NCBI RefSeq assembly: GCF_003336675.1
Contig: NZ_QPII01000022.1
Coordinates: 1-62,083 of the forward strand
From: Billgrantia montanilacus
GTDB lineage: Bacteria > Pseudomonadota > Gammaproteobacteria > Pseudomonadales > Halomonadaceae
Reading direction: 5' to 3'
Length of the DNA stretch: 62,083 nucleotides
Each line of letters opens with the position of its first letter. The first letter of the stretch is position 1. A program made the translations under genes and the position numbers. Shown piece by piece: positions 1-9,413 of this stretch. The notes under the pieces are model-generated. The model was not told where the DNA came from. It searched no databases and saw only the letters and a list, made by a program, of their open reading frames with translations.

Positions 1-120
1 TCAACCACTGGATCCGGTACTACAACGAAGAACGGCCGCATCAGTCTTTGGGCTATGTGGCACCCCGAGCACACCCCGCATTAGTGGCGTAGGGTGTGCA
101 GAAACCAGGGGGTCATTACA
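1..120 (+). mobile_element. 3' end of an IS3-family insertion sequence
   Basis: Positions 3-92 encode the last 29 residues of an IS3-family transposase (DDE integrase, OrfB), ending in TAG. The readable part includes YYNEERPHQSLGY, a hallmark of the C-terminal rve_3 region. The roughly 28 bases after the stop end in CA at 119-120, as IS3-family right ends do, and BCCT transporter coding sequence follows directly. I therefore place the element border at about 120. The rest of the element lies outside the window, so the terminal inverted repeat cannot be confirmed. Confidence 0.8.
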
Positions 121-1436
121 GGCCCGACTTTTCCTACCTCTCCTGGTTCTCCATGCTGTTCGCTGCGGGCATGGGCATTGGCCTGATGTTCTATGGTGTC
201 TCGGAACCCATGTCGCACTTTTCCAGCGCCATGGGTGGTACCGCCATGGAGAATGGCGTTCGCACCGACTGGGCACCGCTAGGAGCGGCTGCCGGCAACG
301 CACAGGAGTCGGCTCGCCTGAGCATGGCGGCCACCATCTTCCACTGGGGCCTTCATCCCTGGGCGATCTACGCCATCGTGGCGCTGGCTCTGGCCATCTT
401 CGCCTTCAACAAGGGGTTGCCGTTGACCATGCGCTCGATCTTCTACCCGATACTGGGTGAGCGCATCTGGGGCTGGCCGGGCCATATCATCGATATCCTG
501 GCGGTATTTGCCACCCTTTTCGGCCTGGCAACCTCACTGGGCCTCGGTGCGTCGCAGGCCGCCGCCGGACTCGGTTACCTGTTCGGCATCCCGGACGGTA
601 ACTTGACCATGATGCTGCTGATCGTCGGCATCACGCTGATCGCCATCCTCTCCATCGTTGCCGGCGTGGACAAGGGCGTGAAACGGCTTTCCCAGCTCAA
701 CATGGTGCTGGCCTTCCTGTTGCTCGCCTTCGTCATCGTGGTCGGGCCCACGCTGGTCATCATGACCGGATTCTTCGACAGCCTGCTGGCCTATGTCACC
801 TACCTGCCGGCGCTCTCCAATCCGTTCGGCCGCGAGGACGCCAACTTCAGCCAGGGCTGGACCGCCTTCTACTGGGCCTGGTGGATCTCCTGGTCACCGT
901 TCGTCGGCATGTTCATCGCACGCATAAGCCGTGGCCGCACCGTACGCGAGTTCCTCATCGCCGTGCTGCTGGTGCCGTCACTGGTCTCTGTGCTGTGGAT
1001 GTCCGCCTTCGGTGGTACCGGTATCCACCAGTTGGTCTCGGCAGGATTCGAAGGCGTCCAGAACGCCGCACTCGAACTGCAGCTGTTCGTCATGCTGGCC
1101 GAGCTGCCGCTGGCAGCCATCACTTCCTTCATCGGCATCGTGCTGGTCGTGGTCTTCTTCATCACCTCGTCGGACTCCGGCTCACTGGTCATCGATACCA
1201 TCACTGCCGGCGGCAAGGTCAACGCACCCAAGCCCCAGCGTGTCTTCTGGGCAACTGTCGAGGGTTTGATTGCCATCGCCCTGCTGCTAGGCGGTGGGCT
1301 CGCGGCACTGCAGGCCATGGCGGTCTCCACCGGTCTGCCCTTCACCCTAGTGCTGCTGGTGGGCTGCTACTCTATCGTCAAGGGGCTGATGAGCGAGCCC
1401 CGTAGCAGGTCAGCTCTCAAGCCATCCGTCGGCTGA
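96..1436 (+). pseudogene. BCCT-family betaine/choline/carnitine transporter, N-terminally truncated by an IS
   Basis: This is a sodium- or proton-coupled importer of quaternary ammonium compounds in the inner membrane. It carries the family signature MGIGLMFYGVSEP at about residues 26-38 and the tryptophan-rich WAWWISWSPF segment at about residue 260, both diagnostic of BCCT carriers, plus several hydrophobic helices. BCCT proteins usually have 500 or more residues. Here the first helices are missing, because the frame opens with a GTG inside the IS end and transporter-like sequence starts only near position 121 (RPDFSYLSWF). The remnant may be non-functional. Its place beside the betaine demethylase genes suggests it once supplied glycine betaine or choline. 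The family call is firm; the substrate is inferred. Confidence 0.85.
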
Positions 1437-1482
1437 ACCTGTCGACACAGGGGGGCCTACGGGCCTCCCTGACACAGATGGC

Positions 1483-1526
1483 GACAACGAAAAGAGCCCC
1501 GCACATGCGGGGCTCTTCTCGTTGTC
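1483..1526. terminator. Bidirectional terminator between the BCCT remnant and gbcB
   Basis: A long GC-rich hairpin has arms AAGAGCCCCGC and GCGGGGCTCTT around a short loop, extended outward by GACAACGA and TCGTTGTC-type pairing. It lies between two convergent genes and can serve both. Confidence 0.75.
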
Positions 1527-1566
1527 GGCCAGGGCGGTGACTGACCCAGGAGTGTCTTGAGGCGGG

Positions 1567-2673
1567 CTAGAAATCGACCACCACGTTGCCCTTGGGCGTA
1601 CTGCAGCATGAAAGAATATAGCCTTCCGCAACATCCTCATCGGTGATGCCACCGTTGTGCTCCATTACCACCTCGCCGGAAGCCAGCGGCACCCGACAGG
1701 TGCCACAGATGCCCATGCCGCAGGCCTTGGGGATGTGCAGCCCGAGCTTGGCGGCAGCGGAATGCACCGTCTCGCCCGGCTGAATGCGCACGCTCTTGCC
1801 GGAGGTGCTGAACTCCACACTGAGCATGTCGGCGACATCGACCTCCTCTGCCTCGGCCTCGGCCTGTTCAGCCAGTTCCAACACGTCCTCACGCACATCC
1901 AGCGGTGTGGCGCCGAAGGACTCCTCATGATAGTGGCTCATGTCGAAGTTGTTATCGCGCAGGATGTGCTTGATCGCATTCATGTAGGGCGTGGGGCCGC
2001 AGCAGAAGATCTCCCGCTCCAAAAAGTCGGGTGCCATCAGCTCCAGCATCGGCTGGGTCAGATACCCGCGATAGCCGGCCCAGGCCTCGCCGACGTCATC
2101 CTTTTTCTCGCAAACGATATGCAGCTTGAACTCGGGGATTCGCGAGAACATGTGCACCAGTTCGCGATGGTAGATGACGTCGCGCGGGGCACGCGCACTG
2201 TGGATGAATTCGACGTCGACGCTGGCGTTGGTGTCGAAGAACCAGCGGGTCATCGACATCAGCGGCGTAATGCCCACGCCACCGGAGAGGAACAGCACCT
2301 TGTCGGCGGGAAAGTCGATCGAGTTGAAGTTGCCCACCGGACCGTGTACGGCAAGTTCATCGTTGACCGCAAGGTTGTCATGCAACCAGTTGGAGACCTT
2401 ACCGCCAGGCACTCGCTTCACTGTGATCGAGAAGCTGTAGGGGACCGATGGCGAACTGGAGATGGTGTAGGAGCGCATGATCGATTCACCATCGATCTCC
2501 AGCTCCAGTGTCACGAACTGCCCCGGCTTGAAGAAGAACAGCACCGGCTGCTCTGCCATGAAGCAGAAGGTACGCACATCCCAGGTCTCCTGAATCACCT
2601 TGACGCAGCGCACCATGTGGCGGCCGTTGGCCCATGTCTGGGTAGTGACAGGATTGAGGAAGTTCATTGTCAT
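1567..2673 (-). CDS. gbcB: Glycine betaine demethylase, ferredoxin-reductase subunit GbcB
   Basis: GbcB passes electrons from NADH through FAD and a 2Fe-2S cluster to the Rieske oxygenase GbcA, which demethylates glycine betaine to dimethylglycine and formaldehyde. The 368 residues hold an FAD-binding barrel (RSYTISSSP near residue 66), an NAD domain (GGVGITPLMS near residue 135) and a C-terminal plant-type ferredoxin domain with CGMGICGTC and a last Cys near the end. This oxygenase-reductase order is that of the GbcB/hybrid-cluster reductase group. I chose the ATG at 2673; a TTG lies five codons upstream. It is divergent from gbcA, which supports the assignment. Confidence 0.92.
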   Translation of the reverse strand: MTMNFLNPVTTQTWANGRHMVRCVKVIQETWDVRTFCFMAEQPVLFFFKPGQFVTLELEIDGESIMRSYTISSSPSVPYSFSITVKRVPGGKVSNWLHDNLAVNDELAVHGPVGNFNSIDFPADKVLFLSGGVGITPLMSMTRWFFDTNASVDVEFIHSARAPRDVIYHRELVHMFSRIPEFKLHIVCEKKDDVGEAWAGYRGYLTQPMLELMAPDFLEREIFCCGPTPYMNAIKHILRDNNFDMSHYHEESFGATPLDVREDVLELAEQAEAEAEEVDVADMLSVEFSTSGKSVRIQPGETVHSAAAKLGLHIPKACGMGICGTCRVPLASGEVVMEHNGGITDEDVAEGYILSCCSTPKGNVVVDF

Positions 2674-2976
2674 ATCTCGTGTCGCCAAGGGTAAGCAAGG
2701 AGGTTGGGGCCAGCCGTTCAGTGGCTAGAGCGTTGTTTGAGGGCATTTTGAGGGGTGGGTGACGCCCCCCATTGTTCTGCCAGCGACATCGACTTGCCTG
2801 AAGGGGTCAGACGGTCAAGCCATCGACCAGACCCAGGTCGTAACCACGCCTGTGAGCGTCGCTGCAAGGCATGGACCCATCTCGACGCTGGACCACACTC
2901 TGCTTGCCTCCGATGCTCCCGCAAGGTCACGGATGACGCGAAACCCCGTTCCAGCCCGTCACAAAGGATGCCCTTG
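2674..2976. promoter_or_regulatory. Divergent gbcB/gbcA intergenic control region
   Basis: About 300 bases without a convincing gene separate the divergent gbcB and gbcA, so both promoters must lie here. In Pseudomonas these genes are activated by GbdR, whose gene is at about 19-20 kb in this window, so GbdR operators are expected. I cannot pinpoint an operator by eye. The only clear element is AAAGGA at 2963-2968, the ribosome binding site that sets the gbcA start. Confidence 0.5.
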
Positions 2977-4263
2977 ATGTCCACTGCCACACCCTCACCG
3001 CTCGACGACCCGCTCTCTGCCATTCGTCATGATGTGGCCTGCCGTCTCGACAACCGCCAGCCTGGGTTCTCACTGGCACAGCCGTTCTACAACGATGGTC
3101 AGCTCTTCGCCCTCGACATGGAGGCGATCTTCGAGAAGGAGTGGCTGTTTGCCGGCATGAGCTGCGAGATACCGGCCAAGGGGAACTATCTTACCCTGGA
3201 CGTGGGCGACAACCCCATCATCATCGTCCGCGGTGCCGAAGGTAACATTCACGCCTTTCACAATGTCTGCCGCCATCGCGGCTCGAGGCTCTGCACCCAG
3301 TCACGCGGCAAGGTGGCTAAACTGGTCTGCCCCTATCATCAGTGGACCTATGAGCTCGACGGCCGACTCCTGTTTGCCGGCAGCGATATGGGCGGCAACT
3401 TCGATCTCGCCGAGTATGGGTTGCGCCCCATTGCCGTAGAGAGCGCAGGCGGCTTCATCTTCATCTGCCTGTCCGACACGCCCCCCTCCATCGACGAGTT
3501 CCTGGCGAACGTGTCGCGCTATGTGGCACCCCATGACCTGGAGAATGCCAAGGTCGCAGTGGAGTCCACCATCGTCGAGCAGGCCAACTGGAAGCTCGTG
3601 ATCGAGAACAATCGCGAGTGCTATCACTGTAACGGCGCCCACCCGGAACTGCTCAACTCGCTGCAGGAATTCGACGATACCGACGACCCCCGCGCCACCG
3701 ACGCTTACAAAGCCCTGGTCGCAAGAAAGCAGAACGATTGGGATGCGCTGGATATACCCTGGGAACTGCAGCGCCACGGCCGCCGGAATCGCCTGACCCG
3801 CACTCCACTGCTCGAAGGACGCGTTTCCATGACCATGGACGGCCAGCAGGGCTGCAAGCGGCTGCTTGGCGAACTGACCGACCCCGACATGGGTTCGCTG
3901 CGCATCCTGCACCTGCCCAACTCCTGGAACCACGTCATGGGCGATCACGCGGTGGTCTTCCGCGTCATGCCACTGGGGCCGCAGCAAACCGTCGTGACGA
4001 CCAAATGGCTGGTACACAAGGACGCGGTTGAGGGCGTCGACTACGACCCGACGAGCCTGCGGCGCGTTTGGGATGCCACCAACGAGCAGGACCGTCGGCT
4101 GGCCGAAGAGAACCAGCGCGGCATCAATTCGAAGGCCTACTCACCGGGACCCTACTCACCCACTTATGAGTTCGGCGTCATCGACTTCATCGATTGGTAC
4201 TGCGAGCGACTGCAGGAAAATATCGGGCAGGTCACACCGAGCCTTCAGATAGTACGCAGCTGA
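2977..4263 (+). CDS. gbcA: Glycine betaine demethylase, Rieske oxygenase subunit GbcA
   Basis: This is the terminal oxygenase that removes the first methyl group of glycine betaine, yielding dimethylglycine and formaldehyde. It has 428 residues, the expected size. The Rieske 2Fe-2S ligands are visible as C98-x-H100 and C118-x2-H121 (CRHRG and CPYHQW). The mononuclear iron site is marked by NNRECYHCNGAH, with H217 and H222 as likely ligands. The ATG at 2977 has AAAGGA about nine bases upstream; an in-frame ATG at 2968 lacks that spacing. Electrons come from GbcB, encoded divergently. Activation by GbdR is inferred from the Pseudomonas system. Confidence 0.93.
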   Translation: MSTATPSPLDDPLSAIRHDVACRLDNRQPGFSLAQPFYNDGQLFALDMEAIFEKEWLFAGMSCEIPAKGNYLTLDVGDNPIIIVRGAEGNIHAFHNVCRHRGSRLCTQSRGKVAKLVCPYHQWTYELDGRLLFAGSDMGGNFDLAEYGLRPIAVESAGGFIFICLSDTPPSIDEFLANVSRYVAPHDLENAKVAVESTIVEQANWKLVIENNRECYHCNGAHPELLNSLQEFDDTDDPRATDAYKALVARKQNDWDALDIPWELQRHGRRNRLTRTPLLEGRVSMTMDGQQGCKRLLGELTDPDMGSLRILHLPNSWNHVMGDHAVVFRVMPLGPQQTVVTTKWLVHKDAVEGVDYDPTSLRRVWDATNEQDRRLAEENQRGINSKAYSPGPYSPTYEFGVIDFIDWYCERLQENIGQVTPSLQIVRS

Positions 4264-4330
4264 AGAGCGCACCTGCTGAAGCCCGCACTCTGCTCAAGCA
4301 AGTCCTCAGTTGATCTGCACGCCATACCTG

Positions 4331-4358
4331 ACGGGACCCGCCTCTGCGCGGGTCCCGT
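4331..4358 (+). terminator. Terminator after gbcA
   Basis: The arms ACGGGACCCG and CGGGTCCCGT pair perfectly around an eight-base loop and are followed by CGTTT. It lies 68 bases after the gbcA stop. Confidence 0.7.
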
Positions 4359-4470
4359 CGTTTCGGCTCGCATTGTTTCGACACGCGACATGACAAGGTC
4401 AACAGCGATGACAAAGCCAACAGCGGTCAGGCCGATGGCCACGGATCCTGACATGGCTTGGCGCATGGAA

Positions 4471-4504
4471 CAACGCCCCCAACTCTCTCGAGTCGGGGGC
4501 GTTG
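4471..4504 (-). terminator. Terminator of the formate dehydrogenase operon
   Basis: The arms CAACGCCCCC and GGGGGCGTTG pair perfectly, and the stem is extended inward by ACT/AGT with one mismatch. It lies 30 bases beyond the stop of the 79-residue protein gene on the minus strand and most plausibly ends that operon. Confidence 0.65.
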
Positions 4505-4533
4505 TCCCAGTACGCTACGTTGATTAAACCCTG

Positions 4534-4773
4534 CTATTCAAGGGCAGGCAACAGGACCTCATCCAGTGCTGCCCTCACCGAAGGCAGCATGATGTCGGTC
4601 CGCTCGCCGAGTGCCTGCACCAGCTCCTGAAGACCGGCCACGCCCGTCTCGTCATGCTGCAGCAGTGCCAGGCGGGCGCTGGTTTCCGGGCTGGCTCCCT
4701 CGGGAATACGAATACCGAGCGCCACCAGGCGATCACGGAAATCATCGTCATCGATCAAGTCGACGATCATCAT
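4534..4773 (-). CDS. Unassigned 79-residue acidic protein at the end of the formate dehydrogenase operon
   Basis: I do not recognise this family. The 79-residue product is acidic and looks mostly helical, starting MMIVDLIDDDDF, with no cysteines, signal peptide or membrane segment. A strong AGGAGAGGAGAG precedes the ATG. It begins 76 bases after the formate dehydrogenase alpha gene in the same direction and is followed by a terminator, so it is probably the last gene of that operon. Its position matches the small delta subunit FdsD or chaperone genes of other NAD-linked formate dehydrogenase operons. It does not resemble FdsD in the residues I recall, so any role is speculation. Confidence 0.6.
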   Translation of the reverse strand: MMIVDLIDDDDFRDRLVALGIRIPEGASPETSARLALLQHDETGVAGLQELVQALGERTDIMLPSVRAALDEVLLPALE

Positions 4774-4849
4774 CGGTGTGCTCTCCTCTCCTGCTCTACC
4801 ATGGCTGTTTGCATGACTGACCGTTCCACATCACATGGCGCGACCTGGT

Positions 4850-7690
4850 CTATACGCTCTCCACCGGCGCCGACGCATTCGCGCGGCTCAAGCGACAGGC
4901 AGCATACTTGAACTCCGGGATCTTGCCGAAGGGATCCAGCGCCGGGTTGGTCAGGATATTGGCAGCAGCCTCGGCGTAGCAGAACGGCACGAACACCATG
5001 CCCTCGGGCATGGCCGGGTCGGTACGTACCGACAGGGTGATGCTCCCCCTGCGCGTGGTGATGGTAATGCCGGAGCCGGGCTCCACCCCCAGCCGACGCA
5101 TTTCAGCCGGTGCCAGGGTCGCCACCGCTTCCGGCTCCAGGTCGTCGAGCACCTGGGCTCGCCGGGTCATGGAGCCGGTATGCCAGTGCTCCAACTGGCG
5201 CCCGGTCGTGAGCACGACCGGGTACTCGGCATCGATCGGCTCGTCCGGTGGCAGCGGCAGTGTCGGCGAGAAGGATCCGCGGCCGCTCTCGGTGTGGAAG
5301 GCATCGCTGAATACCACATCGGCCCCCGGCTCGTCGTCTGCCGGGCAGGGATAGGTCACCGACGCCTCCCGCTCCAGGCGCTCCCAGCTGATGTGATCCA
5401 GCGAAGGCATGCCCTGCTTCATTTCCGCGAAGACGTCGCGGGGGTGATCGTAGTGCCAGTCGAGGTCGAAGCGCCGGGCGATCTCCTGGATGATCCACCA
5501 GTCCGTCCGGGCTTCCCCGGGCATGGGCACGGCGGCGCGGCCAAGCTGTACCTGTCGGTTGGTATTGGTAACGGTGCCATCCTTCTCCGGCCAGGCGGAA
5601 GCCGGCAGTATCACATCGGCGAACTGCGCGGTCTCGGTCACGAACAGATCCTGCACCACCAGGTGTTCCAGTTGTGCCAGGGCACTGCGGGCATGCGCCA
5701 GGTCCGGATCGGACATGGCAGGATTCTCGCCCTGGATATACATGCCCTTGATCGTGCCGTCATGAATGGCGTGCATGATCTCCACCACGGTCAGCCCCGG
5801 TTGCTCGTCCAGCGGCGTATTCCAAAGCTCTTCGAAAGCGGCACGAACCTGGGCATCCGCCACGGGCTGATAGTCGGGTAGCACCATGGGAATCAGGCCC
5901 GCATCGGAGGCCCCCTGGACGTTGTTCTGCCCACGCAGCGGATGCAGGCCTGTGCCCGGACGCCCGATCTGGCCGCAGGCCAGCGCCAGCGAGATGAGGC
6001 AACGAGCGTTGTCCGTGCCGTGGGTATGCTGGGAAATACCCATACCCCAGAAGATCATTGCTCTCTCCGCGGTGGCATAGACACGCGCCACTTCACGGAT
6101 GGTTGCCGGATCCACACCGCAAGCCCCGGACATCGCTTCGGGGGTCATGGGCGCCACATGGTCCTTGAGCGCTTCGAACCCCTCGGTGTGTTGGGCGACA
6201 TACGCCTCGTCGTAGAGGCCCTCGGTGACGATGACATTGAGCAGGGCATTGAACAACGATACGTCGGACCCTGGCTTGAACCGCACGCTGAGGTGGGCAT
6301 AGGCATCCAGCATCTGGCCACGGGGATCAATGATGATGAACTTGGTGCCGCGCTTGGCCGCCTGCTTGAAGAAGGTCGCTGCCACCGGGTGGTTGATGGC
6401 CGGATTGCAGCCGGTGAGGATGACCACGTCGGCCTTTTCCGCCTGCATGAACGAGGCCGTGACCGCCCCCGAGCCGATGCACTCCATCAGCGCCGCCACC
6501 GAACTGGCATGGCACAGCCGAGTACAGTGATCGACGTTGTTGGTGCCGAAACCGGTACGTACCAGCTTCTGGAACAGCCACGCTTCCTCGTTGGTGCACT
6601 TGGCGCTACCGAAGCCGGCCAGCGCAGCGGGGCCATGTTCGACCTTGAGCCGCTTCAGGCCATCGGCGGCCATATCCAGCGCCTCGTCCCAGCTCGCCTC
6701 ACGAAAATGAGTCAGCGGCGCGGCAGGGTCAAAGGCAGGGTCGAGCCCCTTGGGCACCCCGGCCTTGCGGATCAAGGGCCGGGTGATTCGTGCGGGATGA
6801 TTGGGGTAATCGAAACCGAAGCGGCCCTTCACGCAGAGACGATTCTGGTTCGACGGGCCGTCGCGTCCTTCCACGAACAGGATCCGGTCATCCTTGACGT
6901 GATAGGTCAGCTGGCAGCCTACGCCGCAATAGGGGCAGACCGAATCGACCTTGCGATCGGCCGCACGGGAGTCGCCATGGCCGGCCGGATCGACCAGGGT
7001 GGCCGGCATCAACGCGCCGGTAGGACAAGCCTGAACGCACTCGCCGCAGGCCACACAGGTGCTATCCCCCATGGGGTCGTCGAAGTCGAAGACGATCTTC
7101 GACGCCGCGCCCCGATGAGCCATGCCGATGACGTCATTGACCTGGACTTCACGGCAGGCTCGTACGCAGAGATTGCACTCGATACAGGCATCGAGGTCGA
7201 CGGCCATCGCCGAGTGGGAGCGGTCCTGGGTCAGCGAGGACTCGCGATCGGCCACATGATGCACCGTCGGCTGGCTACGCTCGCCCTGCTCAGGCAGCCA
7301 CTGGCGCACCGCATCGGCATCGACGGCAAGCTGGTCGGCCATGGCCCAGAAATGGCTGGAGCGGTCAGGGCTCGCATGGCGAGCGGGCTGGTCGACGGCA
7401 AGCAGCTCCATGACGCCCTCACGCGCCACCCGGGCACGATCGGAGGTAGCACTCCTGACCACCATGCCGGGAGCGGCCTGGCGCAGGCAGCTCGCCGCCA
7501 GAATGCGCTCGCCTTCGATCTCGACCATGCAGGCACGGCAGTTGCCGTCACTCCGATAGCCCGGCGCATCCTTGAAGCAGAGATGGGGAATGGTCTCGCC
7601 GACGCGCTTGGCGACCTGCCACAGGGTTTCCCCCGGCGTGGCGCTGACTTCATGCCCATCCAGGGTCAGGGTAAAGGTTTCCTGATTCAT
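4850..7690 (-). CDS. fdsA: NAD-linked formate dehydrogenase, molybdopterin catalytic (alpha) subunit
   Basis: This cytoplasmic subunit oxidises formate to CO2 at a bis-molybdopterin site. The 946 residues run in order: an N-terminal 2Fe-2S domain (GNCRACMVE), two 4Fe-4S modules (CIECNLCVRAC and CVACGECVQAC), a further cluster at CPYCGVGC, then the molybdopterin oxidoreductase and dinucleotide-binding domains. The metal ligand is Cys393 (TRLCHASS), so this is a cysteine rather than a selenocysteine enzyme. I chose the ATG at 7690, which has AGGGGA upstream. It starts four bases after the stop of the fused diaphorase gene. In this window it completes disposal of the one-carbon units released by betaine and dimethylglycine demethylation. 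Confidence 0.92.
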   Translation of the reverse strand: MNQETFTLTLDGHEVSATPGETLWQVAKRVGETIPHLCFKDAPGYRSDGNCRACMVEIEGERILAASCLRQAAPGMVVRSATSDRARVAREGVMELLAVDQPARHASPDRSSHFWAMADQLAVDADAVRQWLPEQGERSQPTVHHVADRESSLTQDRSHSAMAVDLDACIECNLCVRACREVQVNDVIGMAHRGAASKIVFDFDDPMGDSTCVACGECVQACPTGALMPATLVDPAGHGDSRAADRKVDSVCPYCGVGCQLTYHVKDDRILFVEGRDGPSNQNRLCVKGRFGFDYPNHPARITRPLIRKAGVPKGLDPAFDPAAPLTHFREASWDEALDMAADGLKRLKVEHGPAALAGFGSAKCTNEEAWLFQKLVRTGFGTNNVDHCTRLCHASSVAALMECIGSGAVTASFMQAEKADVVILTGCNPAINHPVAATFFKQAAKRGTKFIIIDPRGQMLDAYAHLSVRFKPGSDVSLFNALLNVIVTEGLYDEAYVAQHTEGFEALKDHVAPMTPEAMSGACGVDPATIREVARVYATAERAMIFWGMGISQHTHGTDNARCLISLALACGQIGRPGTGLHPLRGQNNVQGASDAGLIPMVLPDYQPVADAQVRAAFEELWNTPLDEQPGLTVVEIMHAIHDGTIKGMYIQGENPAMSDPDLAHARSALAQLEHLVVQDLFVTETAQFADVILPASAWPEKDGTVTNTNRQVQLGRAAVPMPGEARTDWWIIQEIARRFDLDWHYDHPRDVFAEMKQGMPSLDHISWERLEREASVTYPCPADDEPGADVVFSDAFHTESGRGSFSPTLPLPPDEPIDAEYPVVLTTGRQLEHWHTGSMTRRAQVLDDLEPEAVATLAPAEMRRLGVEPGSGITITTRRGSITLSVRTDPAMPEGMVFVPFCYAEAAANILTNPALDPFGKIPEFKYAACRLSRANASAPVESV

Positions 7691-7694
7691 GGTT

Positions 7695-9413
7695 TCATCC
7701 CCTGACAATCACGTTCTGATCGGCCAATTCGGTACGAAAATCCTTGAGCAGACCGAGCACCGGATTCGGCGCCGCCTGGCCCAGCCCGCAGATCGAGGCG
7801 TCCATCATCACCTGCGACAGGCGATCCAGCGCCGCTGCATCCCACTCCGGGCGCTCCAGCAGGGTCAGCATCTTCTCACTGCCGACCCGGCACGGGGTGC
7901 ACTGGCCGCAGGATTCGTCGGCGAAGAAGGCCAGCAGGTTGGTGGCCACCCCGCGCAGGTCATCCTGGTCGGAGAGTACGATGATAGCGGCGGAACCGAT
8001 GAAGCAGCCGTGCTCCTGAAGGGTGTCGAAGTCCAGGGGGACGTCAGCCTTGCTCGCCGGCAGGATACCGCCGGAGGCACCGCCCGGGAGATACCCCAGC
8101 AGGCGGTGCCCGTCTGCCATGCCACCGCAGTACTCATCGACCAGTTCGCGCAAGGTGATGCCGGCCGGCGCCAGATGCACGCCGGGATAACGAACCCGGC
8201 CGGAGACCGAGAAGCTGCGCAGCCCCTTGCGGTCATGCCGCCCCTGGCTGGCGAACCACTCGGCGCCACGCTTGTGAATGACCGGGATCCAGTAGACCGT
8301 TTCCACGTTGTTGACCAGGGTCGGCCGGTCGAAGAGCCCCTTCTGGGCCACGAAGGGAGGACGATGGCGCGGCTTGCCCGGCTTACCCTCCAGCGACTCG
8401 ATCAACGCCGACTCCTCGCCGCAGATGTAGGCCCCGGCACCGCGACGCAGGACCACGTAGCCGGGGTCGACCAGACCGGCCTGCTCCAGCTCTTCGGTCG
8501 CCTCCCGCAGTACCCGATGAAGGCCCGGGTACTCATCGCGCAGGTAGATATAGAGCGCCTCGGCCTCCACGGCCCAAGCGCTTACCAGGGCGCCTTCCAG
8601 GAAGCGATGCGGTTCACGCTCCAGGTAGTAGCGATCCTTGAAGGTGCCGGGTTCGCCCTCGTCGGCGTTGATGACGCAGTAGCGCGGCCCGGGCTCGGCC
8701 CGCACAAAATGCCATTTGCGGAAGGTGGGGAAGCCGGCACCGCCCAGGCCGCGCAGGCCCGCCTCTTCCATCTCCTTCATCAAGGTTTCGACCGACACGC
8801 GTCCCTCACGGCAGTCTGCCAGAAGCGTGTAGCCGCCAACGGCCTGATAGTCGGCCAGGCTGGGCCAGTCGATGGGATCGGGATGCAGCTCCCCCGCCTC
8901 CAGGGCCGCCGTCACGCTCTCGGGGGTGGCATGCCCCAGGTGGCGATGACCCGCCTCCACCACCGGCGCGGTCTCGCAGCGTCCCATGCATGGCGCCCGC
9001 AGCACGCGCACCTCGGCAGGGTCGGCACCCTCCTCCAGCCGGGCACGAAGTGCCTCGGCACCGGCCAACTGGCAGGAGAGCGAATCACAGACCCGCAGCG
9101 TGATCGCGGGCGGCGCCTGTTGATCGTCGTGGATAACGTCGAAATGGGCATAAAAGGTCGCCGTCTCGTAGACCGCGGCCATGGGAAGATTCATGTAGCT
9201 GGACAGGGCACGAAGCGCCGCCAGGGGCAGATGCCCGCGACTATCCTGAATCGCATGCAGGTGCTCGATCAACAGGTCGCGACGGCGCATCTCAGGTTGC
9301 TCACGCTCATCGCCAATCAGCTGGCGCAGTGCCGCAAGCTCATCGATGTCGAGTTCGCGGCCGCGGGGCTTTCCACGAAAACGGCGCTTGGGATTCACGG
9401 TCTGGACGGTCAT
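7695..9413 (-). CDS. fdsB: NAD-linked formate dehydrogenase, fused gamma-beta (NuoE-NuoF-like) diaphorase subunit
   Basis: This subunit carries electrons from the formate site to NAD+. The 572 residues fuse two proteins that are separate in classical FdsGBA enzymes. The N-terminal part, to about residue 180, is NuoE-like with 2Fe-2S ligands in CDSLSC and CMGRC. The rest is NuoF-like, with the FMN/NADH motif GLGGAGFPT, the segment GEESALIESLEG and 4Fe-4S ligands in ESCGQCTPC and SICGLG. It precedes the alpha gene by four bases. Its own ATG has only a weak ribosome binding site and overlaps the stop of a 14-codon leader with a strong one, suggesting coupled translation. Function is clear; the symbol is only a convenience for the fusion. 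Confidence 0.9.
   Translation of the reverse strand: MTVQTVNPKRRFRGKPRGRELDIDELAALRQLIGDEREQPEMRRRDLLIEHLHAIQDSRGHLPLAALRALSSYMNLPMAAVYETATFYAHFDVIHDDQQAPPAITLRVCDSLSCQLAGAEALRARLEEGADPAEVRVLRAPCMGRCETAPVVEAGHRHLGHATPESVTAALEAGELHPDPIDWPSLADYQAVGGYTLLADCREGRVSVETLMKEMEEAGLRGLGGAGFPTFRKWHFVRAEPGPRYCVINADEGEPGTFKDRYYLEREPHRFLEGALVSAWAVEAEALYIYLRDEYPGLHRVLREATEELEQAGLVDPGYVVLRRGAGAYICGEESALIESLEGKPGKPRHRPPFVAQKGLFDRPTLVNNVETVYWIPVIHKRGAEWFASQGRHDRKGLRSFSVSGRVRYPGVHLAPAGITLRELVDEYCGGMADGHRLLGYLPGGASGGILPASKADVPLDFDTLQEHGCFIGSAAIIVLSDQDDLRGVATNLLAFFADESCGQCTPCRVGSEKMLTLLERPEWDAAALDRLSQVMMDASICGLGQAAPNPVLGLLKDFRTELADQNVIVRG

Noticed and set aside
6506..6520. Selenocysteine in the formate dehydrogenase alpha subunit
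   Set aside because: The metal ligand codon is TGC (Cys393), not TGA, so no selenocysteine is needed.
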